Below, piece after piece: positions 10,401 through 21,286 of a stretch of 64,000 nucleotides of DNA (positions are counted from its first letter, which is position 1; every line of letters starts with the position of its first letter). The notes below the pieces were generated by a model. The model was given only the letters and a program-made list of their open reading frames with translations, was not told where the DNA came from and did no database searches. Both the position numbers and the translations under genes were made by a program. Location: positions 171,544-235,543 of the forward strand of contig VXBP01008521.1 in NCBI GenBank assembly GCA_013400115.1, in the 5' to 3' direction. The DNA comes from Rhinopomastus cyanomelas. Lineage: Eukaryota; Chordata; Aves; Bucerotiformes; Rhinopomastidae.

Positions 10401-12750
10401 GATGCTGAAGTGGCTTCAGAGCTCAGATTTCCAGTCTCTTGCTTCATCATCTGCTGCTCAGCTCTGGCACACTCACGAGGATGAGCTTTTGCTGCTTCTG
10501 CCCAGCATGCAGAGCGGCACTGGGATCACCCTGGGGTACTCATCCCAGCACTCAGTCCCTGCAATGCCTATGCTCCCAGTTGTGCCACGCTGGTGCTGTG
10601 AGTGCCATCGCCTTTGCCAGGGAACAGCCAAGGATGAGAACAGCACCTGCTCTCTGCCTGGTGCTGGCAGGAGCCCTCACCCACCCTGAAACAAAGCCAT
10701 GGGCCGATGGGCTCATCGTGGCCCTGTTCACCGATAGCCCTGGCACTGCTGGGCCCTGGGTACTGCGTTTCCACAACTCACCCCAGGAAAGGAGAGTTGC
10801 TGAGGGTAATGAAAGGCAGGTTTCTCTGAGGGGGCAGAGGAACAAGCCTTGGAAAAGCCTCACTAGGAACAAAGCTGGTTCTAGAGCAGAAAAGGAGACT
10901 GAGAAAAGGAACGAAACCAAACCTAGCCCTTAATCATCTCCAGACTGTCTCTTGACAAGCGGGGAGGGAAATGCCACTCTATCCAGCAGCCACCCAGAGC
11001 TGCAGCTGGTCTAGACACCCTTCCACAGATTCTTCCTGAAAGCTGCCTGGGAAATCTCTGCCGGAGGTATCTGCCTGCGTTTTCTGGATATGGATTACTT
11101 CCAGCATTGAGGAGGCAATGGCACTGCTCTTCTGCAGGGCATCCTGGCTGGTCCCAGGAAGCCAGAGCAGACATAGGCAGGATAATCCCGTGACAGGGAC
11201 TCCACCGCTGGAACAGGGACACTGGCCATGTCGCACTGGTGGTTCCCATCCTCATGTACAGCATCCCAGTATGGAGCTGCTGCACCCTCCCTGCACCTTC
11301 CCCAGGAGAAGCCAGTGACTGCAGGAAGCTCTTGAGGTACAGCAGGATAGGGACAGACTGGGTGGCCATGTCTGCCCTGAGAGGTTTCAATGTCCTGGTT
11401 ACTTTCACTGTCCCTTTGCAGAGGGACACATAGCCTGTTTGGGCACATGGCACCACATGGGTAAGGTATTGCACCCTGGCTGGACCTACTGTCCTTCTGT
11501 AGAAGCCCAGCTGGAGGCTGTCCTGTGGGGTTGAAGCTGTCCTGCAGAGGAAGGATCCAGGAAGACAAGGCAGCTTGCTGCCACATACCTGTAGGACATG
11601 GTGTTCCCAGGTGACCTGCCTGGAGGGGACAGCCACTGTGGATACCCTGGGAGAGGAGGGACAGCATGGCCAAGGCAGCACCTCATCCTGCCAGGGGCTT
11701 GCACGGAGAAGGCACAATCCAGAAAGCCCCAACGAGTCTTTACAAGGCCTAGGCTCAAGGCTGTCTTGGAACAATACTTGTACTTCACATGAGGCTGGCA
11801 GTCCTGCCACTGTCCTCCCCACTAAACCTATGGCTGGGCCAGGGCTAAGCTGCTGGCTCATGCAGTTTAACTGTGATGTGCAGCCCCTGCTGCAGCTCCA
11901 GGCAGTCAGGGAAGCAGCAACCGTTCACGCAGCGAACAACAGAACTGGGGAAATGGCCAGGGCTGGGACCGCACCAGTGGTGCCACACGGGGTTTGTGGC
12001 CAGAGCAAGGCAGCAACATTGGCTGGGCTGCTGTTGGGGTCCTGATGGGATACAGGATGCACTGTGTTGGCGTGAGTATGTGGGTAGGGTGGCTTCAGCA
12101 GCCTGCAAGCCTCTGTCAGTGAGTCTCGACCCCATCCTCTCCACAGACGGTTTCCCCCATTTTCCCCCAAAGTGGCAGCAGCACAGTGGCTGCAGGAGCT
12201 GAGCAGGCAGATCACGGCCCCATTGTGTGAGGATCCCACCCAGGATTGCCACTGGCTTCCCATTTTCCCATCCTAGATGTAGACAGAGCAGAAAGCAGCT
12301 TCTCTCTCAGTTTCTGGAGAGCCCGTACTCAACTTCAAAAGTGCTGAGTACGCCTTGCCAAACCCTTCTCCCAGGGCCAGGATGGAGCTGTTGCGGCAGA
12401 TTTTGGGGAACGTCTTTGGCTGCAGAGGCTGCTCTGTCCACTCTCTGCCAGCTCTGTGTGCAGCAGATTTTCACACTCCATGCCCATGCTCTGCTATCGT
12501 CTCTCCATCCCTGGGCACAGGACTCCTGTGCCTGGGGTGAGGACAACTCTGCCTACCTCCCCGCAGCTGGTGAGGCTGAGCACTCGTGGCTAGCAAGGGG
12601 AATGCCGGAGGAGCTGTGATTCCCCACACTTGGGACAGGCACTGAACAGAGCAGGAGCTCCCATCGTCACCAGACACGCCTGTCCCCACTGTTCCATGCA
12701 CCCAGCGCACCCACCCACACGCCCACCCACTCCCTGCACCCACGGGCACC
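7451..12750. other. Presumed intron 1 of the miR-143/145 host gene
   Basis: No coding exon was recognised. A pair of GATA motifs in the same orientation (8677-8683 and 8688-8694) lies in a small AT-richer island, 8640-8770, that may be an enhancer. The rest is GC-rich unique sequence with chance open frames. Confidence 0.4.
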
Positions 12751-12753
12751 TAC

Positions 12754-12920
12754 CTGCCGGCCCACACCCGCAGCAGGGCACCGCGGGGACGTGAGCACAT
12801 GCCCACCACCTCCTCCTGGCACACTGTAACCCGGCAATGGGACCCCGGCACCGCCAGCTGGGGTTTTTTAAGGAGATGGCATGTGAGCCCTCGGCGAAAA
12901 ACTCCTTCCAGGCTGCTCAG
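12754..12920 (-). ncRNA. CARMN: Candidate first exon of the miR-143/145 host RNA
   Basis: About 30 bases past a TATA-like box on the minus strand a transcript would start near 12920. It would run to a strong splice donor whose exon ends GGCAG at 12754 and whose intron begins GTAGGT. No convincing coding frame spans it, which suits a long non-coding RNA. The start point is estimated from promoter geometry rather than seen. Confidence 0.45.
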
Positions 12921-12939
12921 AAGCTGGAAAACCTTTTAC

Positions 12940-13045
12940 TTTTTACCTTATATGAGCTGCAGGAGGAGGCCAGGCTGCCGACGGGCACCGCTGTCAGGGG
13001 CGCCGAGGGGACCCATTGGCTGGGGTGCCGTCACGTGGCCCCGTC
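12940..13045 (-). promoter_or_regulatory. Candidate promoter of the miR-143/145 host gene
   Basis: Read on the minus strand the order is an E-box CACGTG (13037-13032), a CCAAT box (ATTGG on plus, 13015-13019), and a TATA-like CATATAAGG (12954-12946). The spacing from CCAAT to TATA is about 65 bases, as in classical promoters. The segment 12960-13075 is a small CpG-rich island, otherwise rare in this intergenic region. The TATA segment also forms a near CArG box on plus (CCTTATATGA, one mismatch), which would fit SRF control. Direction points toward the two miRNAs and away from IL17B. Confidence 0.5.
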
Positions 13046-13084
13046 GGCGCGACCCGCTGCCGCGCAGCCCAGTGTTGCTTTTAC

Positions 13085-13215
13085 CCCCTAAGGAAGGGCC
13101 GCTTGACAATTTTCATATTTCTTCTAAATTTGGAGATTTCAGACAATGCTGGGAGGCTTGGCGCGGGATGCCAGAGGCCCATGTGGAAGTCATTAAGGCG
13201 GAGAGGGGGAGCGAG
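13085..13215. promoter_or_regulatory. Upstream element next to the host-gene promoter
   Basis: An AT-rich patch directly upstream of the CpG island contains CTAAATTTGG, one mismatch from a CArG box, beside TTCATATTTC. It is non-coding and unlike the GC-rich DNA on both sides. A regulatory role is inferred from position and composition only. Confidence 0.3.
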
Positions 13216-13219
13216 GGAA

Positions 13220-15845
13220 GCAGGGCTGGGGGAGTGGGGGGAGGAGAGCGGCCGGGGCTGCGCTGCGCCGGCTGCCAGCAACGCTCTGGGAACCCAGAAC
13301 ACGGGGAAAGTTGTTTGCAATAAGCGACTTCCTCCAGGACCTGGGATCGGGCATGGGGAGTGTGGACAAGAATTCCACCTGTGGGGTAGGGGTCTGACAA
13401 GGGGCGGGGGGGCCAGGGCCGGTGCTGGCGTCTGTCCCGCCAGCCGGGGGAAGGAAGCGGAGATGCTCCCTGGCCTGGCTGGAGGAGGCTCGTGATTCCC
13501 ATTACATTGAAAAGCTCCATCTGGCCTGGGAATAAAGGGGATTTGGAGCTGCGGGGCTCTCACGGGGCTGCCTGTGTGTGCAGGGTGGGATCGCTGTGTG
13601 CCGATGGGGCTGGGACCTCACAGATCATGGCTGGGTCTGCAGCGCTGGGTGCACGTGGCACGTGTGCCTGCGTTCTGGCAGCATGGGGCGCCAGTGTGAG
13701 AACTCCATCAGCATGGGGCTGCAACAGCCCCAGCCCATCCTGGCCCCGCGTGGGCCATGAGTCCATGTATGGCCTCCAGCCCACACTGGGGCCCCATTAA
13801 TGAGCAGCCAGTTGGCAGCTTGGGCAGGAAACACCCGGTGCTGAAGTGCCTTTATCCTCCTGCACCAGTGTCAGCTCCAGCATGGCCAAGAAGGGGGTCA
13901 GTCGCCTCTGCTCCAGACATTGCCATGCCCTGCTCCCCCAGGCAGGGAACCCAGTATCAGGGCATGAACGAGGAAGCACCCACTGTGGTGCTTCTCCCCC
14001 AGGGACAGCTAGGGAGCTAAGCAGAGGCACTGACAGTGTCTCTTCTACGTTTTCTTCTGTGGGGAGCAAAGGGCAGGTCCCTGAGGTCTCATGCCTGAGA
14101 GGTCCCTGGCTCGTGGGAAGGACCTCCATCCTGAGCTGTGCACAGACACTGTGGCTACTGCTGAGCACTGCTGGTGTCTGTGGACAGGAATGCAGGGCCC
14201 TAGGCTCAGTGGGGGCAAACATGTAGTAAGGGTCTCATGGGCCAGGACTTCCACTACCAACAGGAAAGGAGTTCAGGGGTCCTGCTGTGCCCAGATCCCT
14301 GAACCTGTGCCCTGGGAGCTGGGGCGCCCAGATCCCTGAACCTGTGCCCTGGGAGCTGGGGCAACCTCACAGCCAGGACTGGAGTCCCTCTGCCATTGTG
14401 CCAGACTTCATACAGGGACAGTATGGGGTGCTTGGTGTCTCTCCTGCCCCCCCACATTTAGGCACCACTTGAGCACCCAATCCTTCCTACAGGAGCTGAA
14501 TGCCCTTGCAGCACCTCTGGATGTCCTCCAGGACATCCCTCCCATGCTGAAGACACTAGTCCCATGCTCACAAAAACCAGGCAGCCACCAGCCCAGCCCA
14601 GCTCTAGGGGGCTGAAGGCATCTCTGGGAGTCTGCAGGCATCATGGGGCAGGTGTAGAGCTGGAAACAAAGACCAGCTGACAGGGAGATGGATGCTCAGA
14701 GTCACCTCAGAACAGAGAGCAAGCTGGCAAAACCTGCTGTGGACCAACAATTTTTGCTCAGCTGCTGGAGAAAACACCCACCACTGGAAAGAGGGAGTGT
14801 GGGGAATTCACTGTGGGAATTACAGGAAAGGAGAGGCAGCAGTTGGGCAGGCTGTTGTGAACACCTGGGCACACCAGCTGGCTCTAGGGATAGTGACCAG
14901 AAGAGTGAGTCCAGGGACAGTGGGAAGCAGAATGAGGAGGAGTTACACCAGCAGAGAGGTTCAGTTGAGGAGGGAGAGAGTCATCCTGGAGGCTGCAGCC
15001 CTGTCAACTGCAGAAAAGGAGCAGAGAACCTGGGAGACCTTTTGCACCACTACACACGCTCTCAACTCCCTCCAGCCCCAGCACCCTGCAGCAGTGAGCA
15101 CTGTGGCCACGCCATTGCAAACAGGGCAAATGTAGGACCCACCACATGCTCAGTGACCAGGCTCCCCACTGTGCAGAGCTGGCAATCCACTGCTGCCCAC
15201 TGGAGTGAGGACAAGGCTTGGGGATGCTCAGTGTCTGCCAGGAGAGCAGGAACTGGGATGGTAGTGCCTGGACCTGCAAGCAGCACGTCCAGACCTGGGG
15301 CAGAGAAGCAGCTGGTGTCCTCCAAAGAGCCAACAGCCACCTGCAAAGTACCTGTCCAGTAAAGACTTCACTGGGGTGCGGAGTGGAAAACCCCCGCTTG
15401 TTTCAGTCCCTGCGCTCATGCAAAGCCAGTGTCCCTGAGGCAGGACAAGCACAGCCCAGGAGCGACCAGGTTGCAGCAGGTCTGTTGGCAGTCACTGGGG
15501 CACCGGGCTGAGCCCAGGCTGGGCTGGGCTGGGCTATCGAAGGGATCTGCACAGAGCACAGGCCTACAGCAGGGGCAAACTCCTCCCCCCACTGCAGACA
15601 AGCCTTGGTGCATGGCACAGAGGTAGGACAGCACATGTGGCATGTCCCCAGACACACTGTGCTCCTTCTGGGCACAGAGAGTGTCCATGCAGTGTTCAAC
15701 CCTCAAAACCCCTTGCTGTGTCAGGCACCCTGTTGGTACTGAGTTCATTCCCCCCCCAGCCTGGAGCCAGTGTCTCCTAGCCCTCCATCCCCTCTCCCCA
15801 GCACACGGCCACGCAGCCCCTGCACTAGGTGGGCTGGCGCTGAGC
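13220..15845. other. Intergenic DNA between host-gene promoter and distal elements
   Basis: No gene was recognised on either strand. Apart from one tandem duplication at 14290-14363 nothing structured is apparent. Confidence 0.5.
14290..14363. repeat. Two-copy 37-bp tandem duplication
   Basis: Units 14290-14326 and 14327-14363 begin CCCAGATCCCTGAACC and differ only at the last base. Near identity indicates a recent local duplication or a collapsed or expanded minisatellite. Confidence 0.9.
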
Positions 15846-16200
15846 ACAGCTAACTGCTGCCATTAAACAAACCCTATAATTAGAAACCAGGTTTCCTAAA
15901 TGAAGTGAAAAATGTAACGTTAGCCTCTGTTTGTTCGCTGGATGCTGCTCTCTTGTTCCATGACCCAGAGGGGTCGCGCCCTGTGGTTTCTGAGAAGCCT
16001 TAATAAGGTAATGTTTAGGAGGTTACTATCTTTACAACTCTTGTCTTATTACAACTCCATAAGAAAAACATTTGGGGCAAAGCAGGATTCCTTGGCGCGG
16101 GTTTGTTTTCGTTAGTCCTTTGCTAAGATGCTGCCCAGCCATCCCTCCTTCACCACAGATTCAGTTTCAGTATCTCCACAAAAGTGATTTTAATTCCCAC
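15846..16200. promoter_or_regulatory. AT-rich island, probable distal enhancer
   Basis: About 350 bases of AT-rich non-repetitive sequence stand out from GC-rich neighbours. Visible motifs include a homeobox core TAATTA, a RUNX-type TGTGGTT, several TTACAA/TTATTA stretches and CCATAAGAAA. No coding frame or splice pattern is present. Such islands between IL17B and the miR-143/145 gene are good candidates for the smooth-muscle enhancers known in this interval in mammals. Confidence 0.4.
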
Positions 16201-18235
16201 CACCGACTGACCTCCAGCCTCCTCGCCTGCCTGTGAGGGCCTGGGTGGTCCTGGCTGGCCAGGACAGCCCCATCCTGGGGACTGCAGCTGCACCTGAGGC
16301 GATGCTGGGGCAGCTCCCACCTTCCCAAGAGCCCTGGCAGTGAGAAGAGAACCCCCTCTGTCTGCTGACAACCAATAACCAAAGCTACAGCCTTCTCATC
16401 TGCTGCCCGAGGTCAGTGGGGGCCCTGGGGGGCTGGCGGGTGTTTCTCAGGCCAGATATTATTACACCCCAGAGCAAGCAGCCTCTGACTCCCTCACAGC
16501 TGTGCGTGTGCTGTCTGAGTCGCGGGGGCAGGACAGCGTGATTAATGGGCAAGCTGGGCTAGAGCAGCTCTGAAGGTGACCTTTGGGACTGGTCTGTGTA
16601 GCACCGGATGGGAAGCAGGGCCAAGCTCTGCCCAGTCTTCAAGCCACCAGCTCAGCCCCGGTGACCACTCCCACGAGCTCAGGGGTCACCACACGTGCTG
16701 CAGTGGCCAGGGCAGATGTTGGTGCCGCCACTGAGCTGTCCATTTACATCTGTCTTCTGCCTTGCCCTGGGAACCTGGACACTTGCCCATGAGCAAAAGC
16801 CACCAAAGCCCTAAAAAAAAGGAGTCTTTCTCCTCACAGACCCAGAGGGCATTGCTGCCCTGGACACAAGTACCTGGGAGCTCTCTCCAGATCCACAGAC
16901 TGGTGGACAGATCCAGATCCTGGTGCCCTGTATGGATCTGGAGGGCCAGCCCTCTCCACAGCCAGGACCTGAGATGCAGTGTCCTGGCAGGGCTGCGTCT
17001 CACCTTTGCAATCCAGTATGAAATACAGACACCCCTCCAAAGCACCCAGGGACTGGGTTCCGACCACTGCACTGGCTGCATTCCGTTGTGTGGGGAAGCA
17101 GAGCTGACTTACTTGGAAATTCAGCATTGCCTGTTCGTGCTCTGTGCTTCTGGAGCACAGACAGCACAGGCTGAGGCCAGGAGCCCACAGTGTGGGGGCA
17201 CGAGGAGAAGCAACTCAGGGAACATGGATAGAGCAGGCCATGTCAGGTTTGGCAGTCTGGTGAGACCTGTGGCCCATGAGATAGTGCCTTGGTTTCTGCC
17301 ACCATCCTGCATGGAGAAGGCCTGGAGAGGTCCTGCAAGAAGTTGTAGAGTACCCAGAGGGGTCCTGCAGGGATGAGGGTCAATCCATGCTGTGTCCTCA
17401 CTCCAGCCTCTCCTGTGCCACAGCAGGATCAGCTGGCCATGGGTCAGTGGGAGCTGCTGGAGCAGCAGCTGTGCCCAGAAGGGGCGGAAGTGGCTGTTTC
17501 CAGCCTGGGGAGTGATAGAGCAGACTTTTTCCATCAGGTGCTCTGTCTCCAGGAGCAGAAGGCAAAAGAAAACAAAAGGCAGGAGAGGAGCAAGGCAGGA
17601 GGAACCTGCACATCTGGATCGTGTAACCAGTGACATGCTGTAAACGTAGGGTGGCTGATGGATGTGCTGGCAGGGCCGCAGCAGGATGTGCTGGATGCGC
17701 AGCCTCCCTCATACCCCGCCGTCCCGGCGCTGCCAGTAGCTGCTCTCCTGACGCCTCTGGCCCCATGAGCCTGGAAGGAGGCAGGCCAGGGTGCTGCTGG
17801 CCCCATGGCCCCCAGCCTCAAAGGCCAGCTCTGCAGAGCTCTGCTTCACGCTGCCAGACCCTGGCCGTTACCTTGTGTTTGTGATCCAAAGGACGTGATT
17901 TACAGACAGCCCCAGCATCACCCAGCTCCTGCCTGAAGGGCTGCCAAGCCAGCGGGATTAGGGCTGCATAAATAGTGTCCTGTGATACAGAACCCGAATG
18001 CAGCAAGAGCCAGAGCTGCTGACAGCTTGTCCAGCCCCTCGGCATGGTCACCTCTCCTGCTTGTGGCACCCCAGTGTGGCTCCGTGACCACAGCATGCAC
18101 ATTGGGTTTCCCTCCTTTCTTGGGAAAACTCTTCCTGCCAGCGTGGGGACTCTGACGGTGTGGGAGGGGGCAGATTTGTGTCCAAGGACGAGCACCTACC
18201 CTGCTCAATGCCAGCAGTGGATTTCCTTCCAGCCA
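16201..18235. other. Intergenic DNA, nothing recognised
   Basis: The stretch is GC-rich and unique, with chance open frames on both strands. No family, RNA gene or repeat was identified. Confidence 0.5.
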
Positions 18236-18400
18236 CCCTTGCCAGCCAGGCTGTGGCTCTGTGTTTATGCAATGGCAGGAGCTGGCAGAATTAAGCACTT
18301 TTTGTTTTTCCCTTTTTTGAGAACGAGGAGTTTTAATTCCCACCAAACAATGTTATTTTTCCAGCAAGCTTAAAATAAGCTTTTTTGGCCCGAGCATCTC
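18236..18400. promoter_or_regulatory. AT-rich island, possible enhancer
   Basis: A compact 165-base patch has GGAGTTTTAATTCCCACC, AACAATG (SOX-like) and paired AAGCTTAAAATAAGCTT sequence, forming a short imperfect palindrome. It is non-coding and compositionally distinct. Function is inferred. Confidence 0.35.
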
Positions 18401-19404
18401 TGAAGCTGCTCATGCACTGCACTGGCCTTTGTGCAAATATGGACGTGATGTTGCACTGATGGCTTGGCTGGAGATACCTGCCGGGGGGTGACTGGGGGGA
18501 TGGGACCCCATGCTGGCCTCCAGTGCTGTGAGCCCTGGTTCCAGCCCTCCTTGCTGCAGCTCTCTTGTGAGACTGGCTTGCTGAAGCATGCTTGTGTTGG
18601 ATGAATGGAAAATGTTGCTCATGTAGAGATAGGAGATGCTGCAGCTGCACTGCAGCCCCCACCTCCAGCTCTGTCTGCCTGGCACATGGTTGAGGGTGTG
18701 CTCAGAGGTATTGGGAAACTCTGTGGAGGCTCTGGGCTTGCGAGCAGCCTGGTGCCTGGAGAAGCAGCTATGCTGTGCAGCATAGCACCAGTAGCAATGC
18801 TTGTCCACTGCCTGCCACAGGTGGAGGGGAGCACAAACCCCACGCTTGTGCCTTGCATCCAGGCAGGAACATTCCTGCTTGTGGAAACAGGCAAAAAGCT
18901 ATTTTCTGCCAGTGACCTGATTCCCCCCATTCCCTTACCTGCAGTCCCAGTTGGGTGCTCTGCCTCACGCTCCCTGGCCAACACATCCCTCCACCTGAAC
19001 AGAGCATGGCCATCCTGTACCCTTCTACCTTAAGCTCTTGGGCTTAGCTGGGAGCATGACACTGGTTTTGTAACGGTTATCCAGGGAAATATGCACCTGG
19101 GTTTACTCAGGGCAGGTAGAGCCTATCTTCACAGCCCCTCCTGCCCTGTTTGGGGGGTCTGTTCCTGCTCCCCAGGCTTTGCTTTAGCCCCAGGTTTCCC
19201 GCGGCCATGGGGCAATGTGCTCACCACCCAAAGGCAACAGCTCCCTTCTCCTCTGGGTAACCCGCTCTCAGAAGCCATGATGGACTTCCTTCCAGACACC
19301 CACTCCTTCATGTCCCCTTTGCAGAGCTGACCCCAGAACGGGCTCATGGACCCCACTGCCCACCCTGGAGACAGGAGCGAGCCATGGACCAGTGAGGAAA
19401 AGCC

Positions 19405-19405
<1 letters not shown>
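18401..19405. other. Intergenic DNA, nothing recognised
   Basis: No gene, RNA or repeat was identified. The open frames are short and unrelated to any family I know. Confidence 0.5.
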
Positions 19406-19435
<30 letters not shown>

Positions 19436-19436
19436 N
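19406..19436. other. Poly-C run ending in an undetermined base
   Basis: Thirty consecutive C residues are followed by a single N. The true length of this homopolymer, and possibly some adjoining sequence, is unresolved in the assembly. Confidence 0.95.
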
Positions 19437-19570
19437 TTAGCTTATCAAATTTGGCCATGTCTGAAAGCCTTGGTTTCCTTTTCACCAAAAAAGATCAAAA
19501 CTGGGTAATTGGCTGCTGGCGCGGATGCCTCTGAGCCTCTCTCATGTGTAAACAGCATTGCCGAGTGCTG
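19437..19570. promoter_or_regulatory. AT-rich island, possible enhancer
   Basis: Directly after the assembly break lies TCAAATTTGG, one mismatch from a CArG box, next to GGCCATGTCTG. CCTTTTCACC, AAAGATCAAA (TCF/LEF-like) and GGTAATTGG follow. It is non-coding and resembles the other islands upstream of the miR-143/145 promoter. Confidence 0.3.
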
Positions 19571-21180
19571 ACACAACGCAGGCGGCCACGGCACATGCAG
19601 GCGGCCACGGTACCCTCTGGGTGCTCCAGAGCTGCTCCCTAGACCTTCTTGGGGGATCACAGAATAGGGGTGATATGGCTGGGGCTGGGCCAGGCAGAGG
19701 CTGGCTCAGCACCCTAGGAAATGCTGCTGGCAGAGGGCTGGTGCAACAAAAGTAGGTGGCTCCATGGCCCCTGCTACTGCCAGGTCATTTGCACCAAGTT
19801 CCTGAGGTGATAAAAGCAGCTGGGCACAGCACCAGGCCTCGCCCAATGAGATGGCAAAGCCCCCAAACTGCAGTGCTGGGGCTGTCCTTGGTGTCAGTGT
19901 GAACTGTGGCAGCCAGGCTGAGTTCTCTGCCACAGCCTTAGGATGGTGATGCTGGGAGCAGGAGAAGGGCTGCATAAGCTGAGGGTGCAGCGAGTTTTGC
20001 CCTATTTGCAGGGTTTTCTAGAGGCCTAGTTCATGGACTGGGGGAAAGAAGTGAAAATTTCTCACCACCATAAAAAGCACAAGGTCTTTCAAACCCCTGG
20101 TGATGGACAGTGAGGGAAACTCCATATCTAGTGCTGCCAGGGAAGAAGAGGGAAAGGGGAGGCAGAAAGCGACCAAGAGAGGTGAGTGACCAGAGCTACC
20201 TGTCCTCCAGTGCTAGAAGGCCTAATGGTCTAAAGGGACCCTTTAAAGGAGTTAGGGCTGTCCATGAGCATGGGGAGCAGGAGCAGCAGGCACCCCTCCT
20301 CCTAATCCCACGACTGGTGGGGCTGGCAGGGGAGGTGGGAGGGATGCAAGGGAGGAATGATGCAGGAAGAGGAGGACGGATGCAGAGAGGAGGGGGGATG
20401 CAGGGAGGGGGAAGGCAGGCTATTGTGGAGGTGGGTTGGAGGACAGCACCATCGTGTGGCGCAGACGCTGCCTGGCCACAGGGACAGCCCAGGGCGTGGG
20501 GGCCGCAGTGCCGGGCTGATTCCCTGAGATGGGGAACCATGGCGGCAGCCCCGCACCTCATTCCCCACCCCGCAACCCCCTGTATCGCAGCGGGTGGTTC
20601 CGGGAAGGCAAACCAGCTAGGCATGGGAGGTGACCCCATCACCAGCACCCACCACCCTGCAGCTCTGGGACCCAGCCCTGAGGTCAGCCGAGAGCAGGGC
20701 TGGCGTGTCCCCTGTGCCAGGGCTGGGGAAGGCTTGAAGACAGATATGCGAGGAGTGCAGGACGTGATGGATGCCATCGCCTCACTGCTAGACAGAATGG
20801 TCCGGTGACACCTGGAGGCTGCAGAGCTGCTGGTGGACACGGATTGACCCTCAGTTGTCCCCGCTGGGACAGGACAGCCCAGGCTGCCTGCACACCCTGC
20901 TGCCCGCGCAGAGTGCAGTCCTCCCACCAGCCCAGTAGCCTGCTGGCCACTGCACAACCATGCCGGTGGCACCACCCGAGCCCAAACCCCCTCTCAAACG
21001 TCTCCTGAGGGCAGGTTGTTGCCCAGCGAGCCCCTCCGCGCTGCCGCTCCAGCAGGGACCTAGAGCTGTGCCCAGGCACAGCCGCCAGCCCTGGGGAGGT
21101 GGCGGGTGGCCGAATCCCAGACCACGCTGGCCCCCTGCCCTGCTGGCACCTCGGGGACCGGACACACCTCCGGCAGAGCG
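19571..21180. other. Intergenic DNA upstream of IL17B
   Basis: A purine-rich degenerate repeat of GGATGCAGGGAGG-like units lies around 20336-20425. The GC content rises from about 20950 toward the IL17B promoter. No other gene was recognised. Confidence 0.5.
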
Positions 21181-21265
21181 GAGCCGGGGGCTGGGGCTTT
21201 CCCTTTTTAGCTCCCCGGCTCGTCCAGGGCCAGCCACACGGCAGGACAGCGGCCCCTGGGCGACA
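21181..21265 (+). promoter_or_regulatory. 5' region of IL17B
   Basis: A GC-rich stretch with a CCCTTTTTAGC patch precedes the start codon by about 60-80 bases. No clear TATA or initiator can be named. It is listed because the transcription start must lie here or just upstream. Confidence 0.35.
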
Positions 21266-21286
21266 ATGAAGCGGTCTCCGAACCTG
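21266..21286 (+). CDS. IL17B: IL17B coding micro-exon 1
   Basis: Seven codons from ATG to CTG are followed directly by the donor GTAGGT. The start is chosen because the split position and the MxxxxNL pattern equal those of human IL17B. Splicing to exon 2 also gives a proper signal peptide. Confidence 0.85.

Larger units (their letters stand above)
3075..12920 (-). ncRNA. CARMN: Host long non-coding RNA of miR-143/miR-145 (CARMN / MIR143HG counterpart)
   Basis: The transcription unit is inferred from three landmarks on one strand: a TATA/CCAAT promoter near 12950, both miRNA hairpins at 3858-3350, and a poly(A) signal at 3100-3095. The candidate first exon, 12920-12754, ends in a strong donor (GGCAG then GTAGGT). 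In mammals this non-coding gene lies between IL17B and CSNK1A1, runs away from IL17B, and promotes smooth-muscle differentiation. Position and direction here agree. Internal exons were not resolved, because the RNA is poorly conserved outside the hairpins. No coding exon was recognised between 3900 and 12750. One CR1 tail (6286-6352) and a smooth-muscle-type control module (7270-7450) lie inside the unit. Confidence 0.6.

Noticed and set aside
20110..20808. 232-codon plus-strand open frame upstream of IL17B
   Set aside because: Low-complexity Gly/Arg/Met-rich product over a purine-rich repeat; no recognisable domain.
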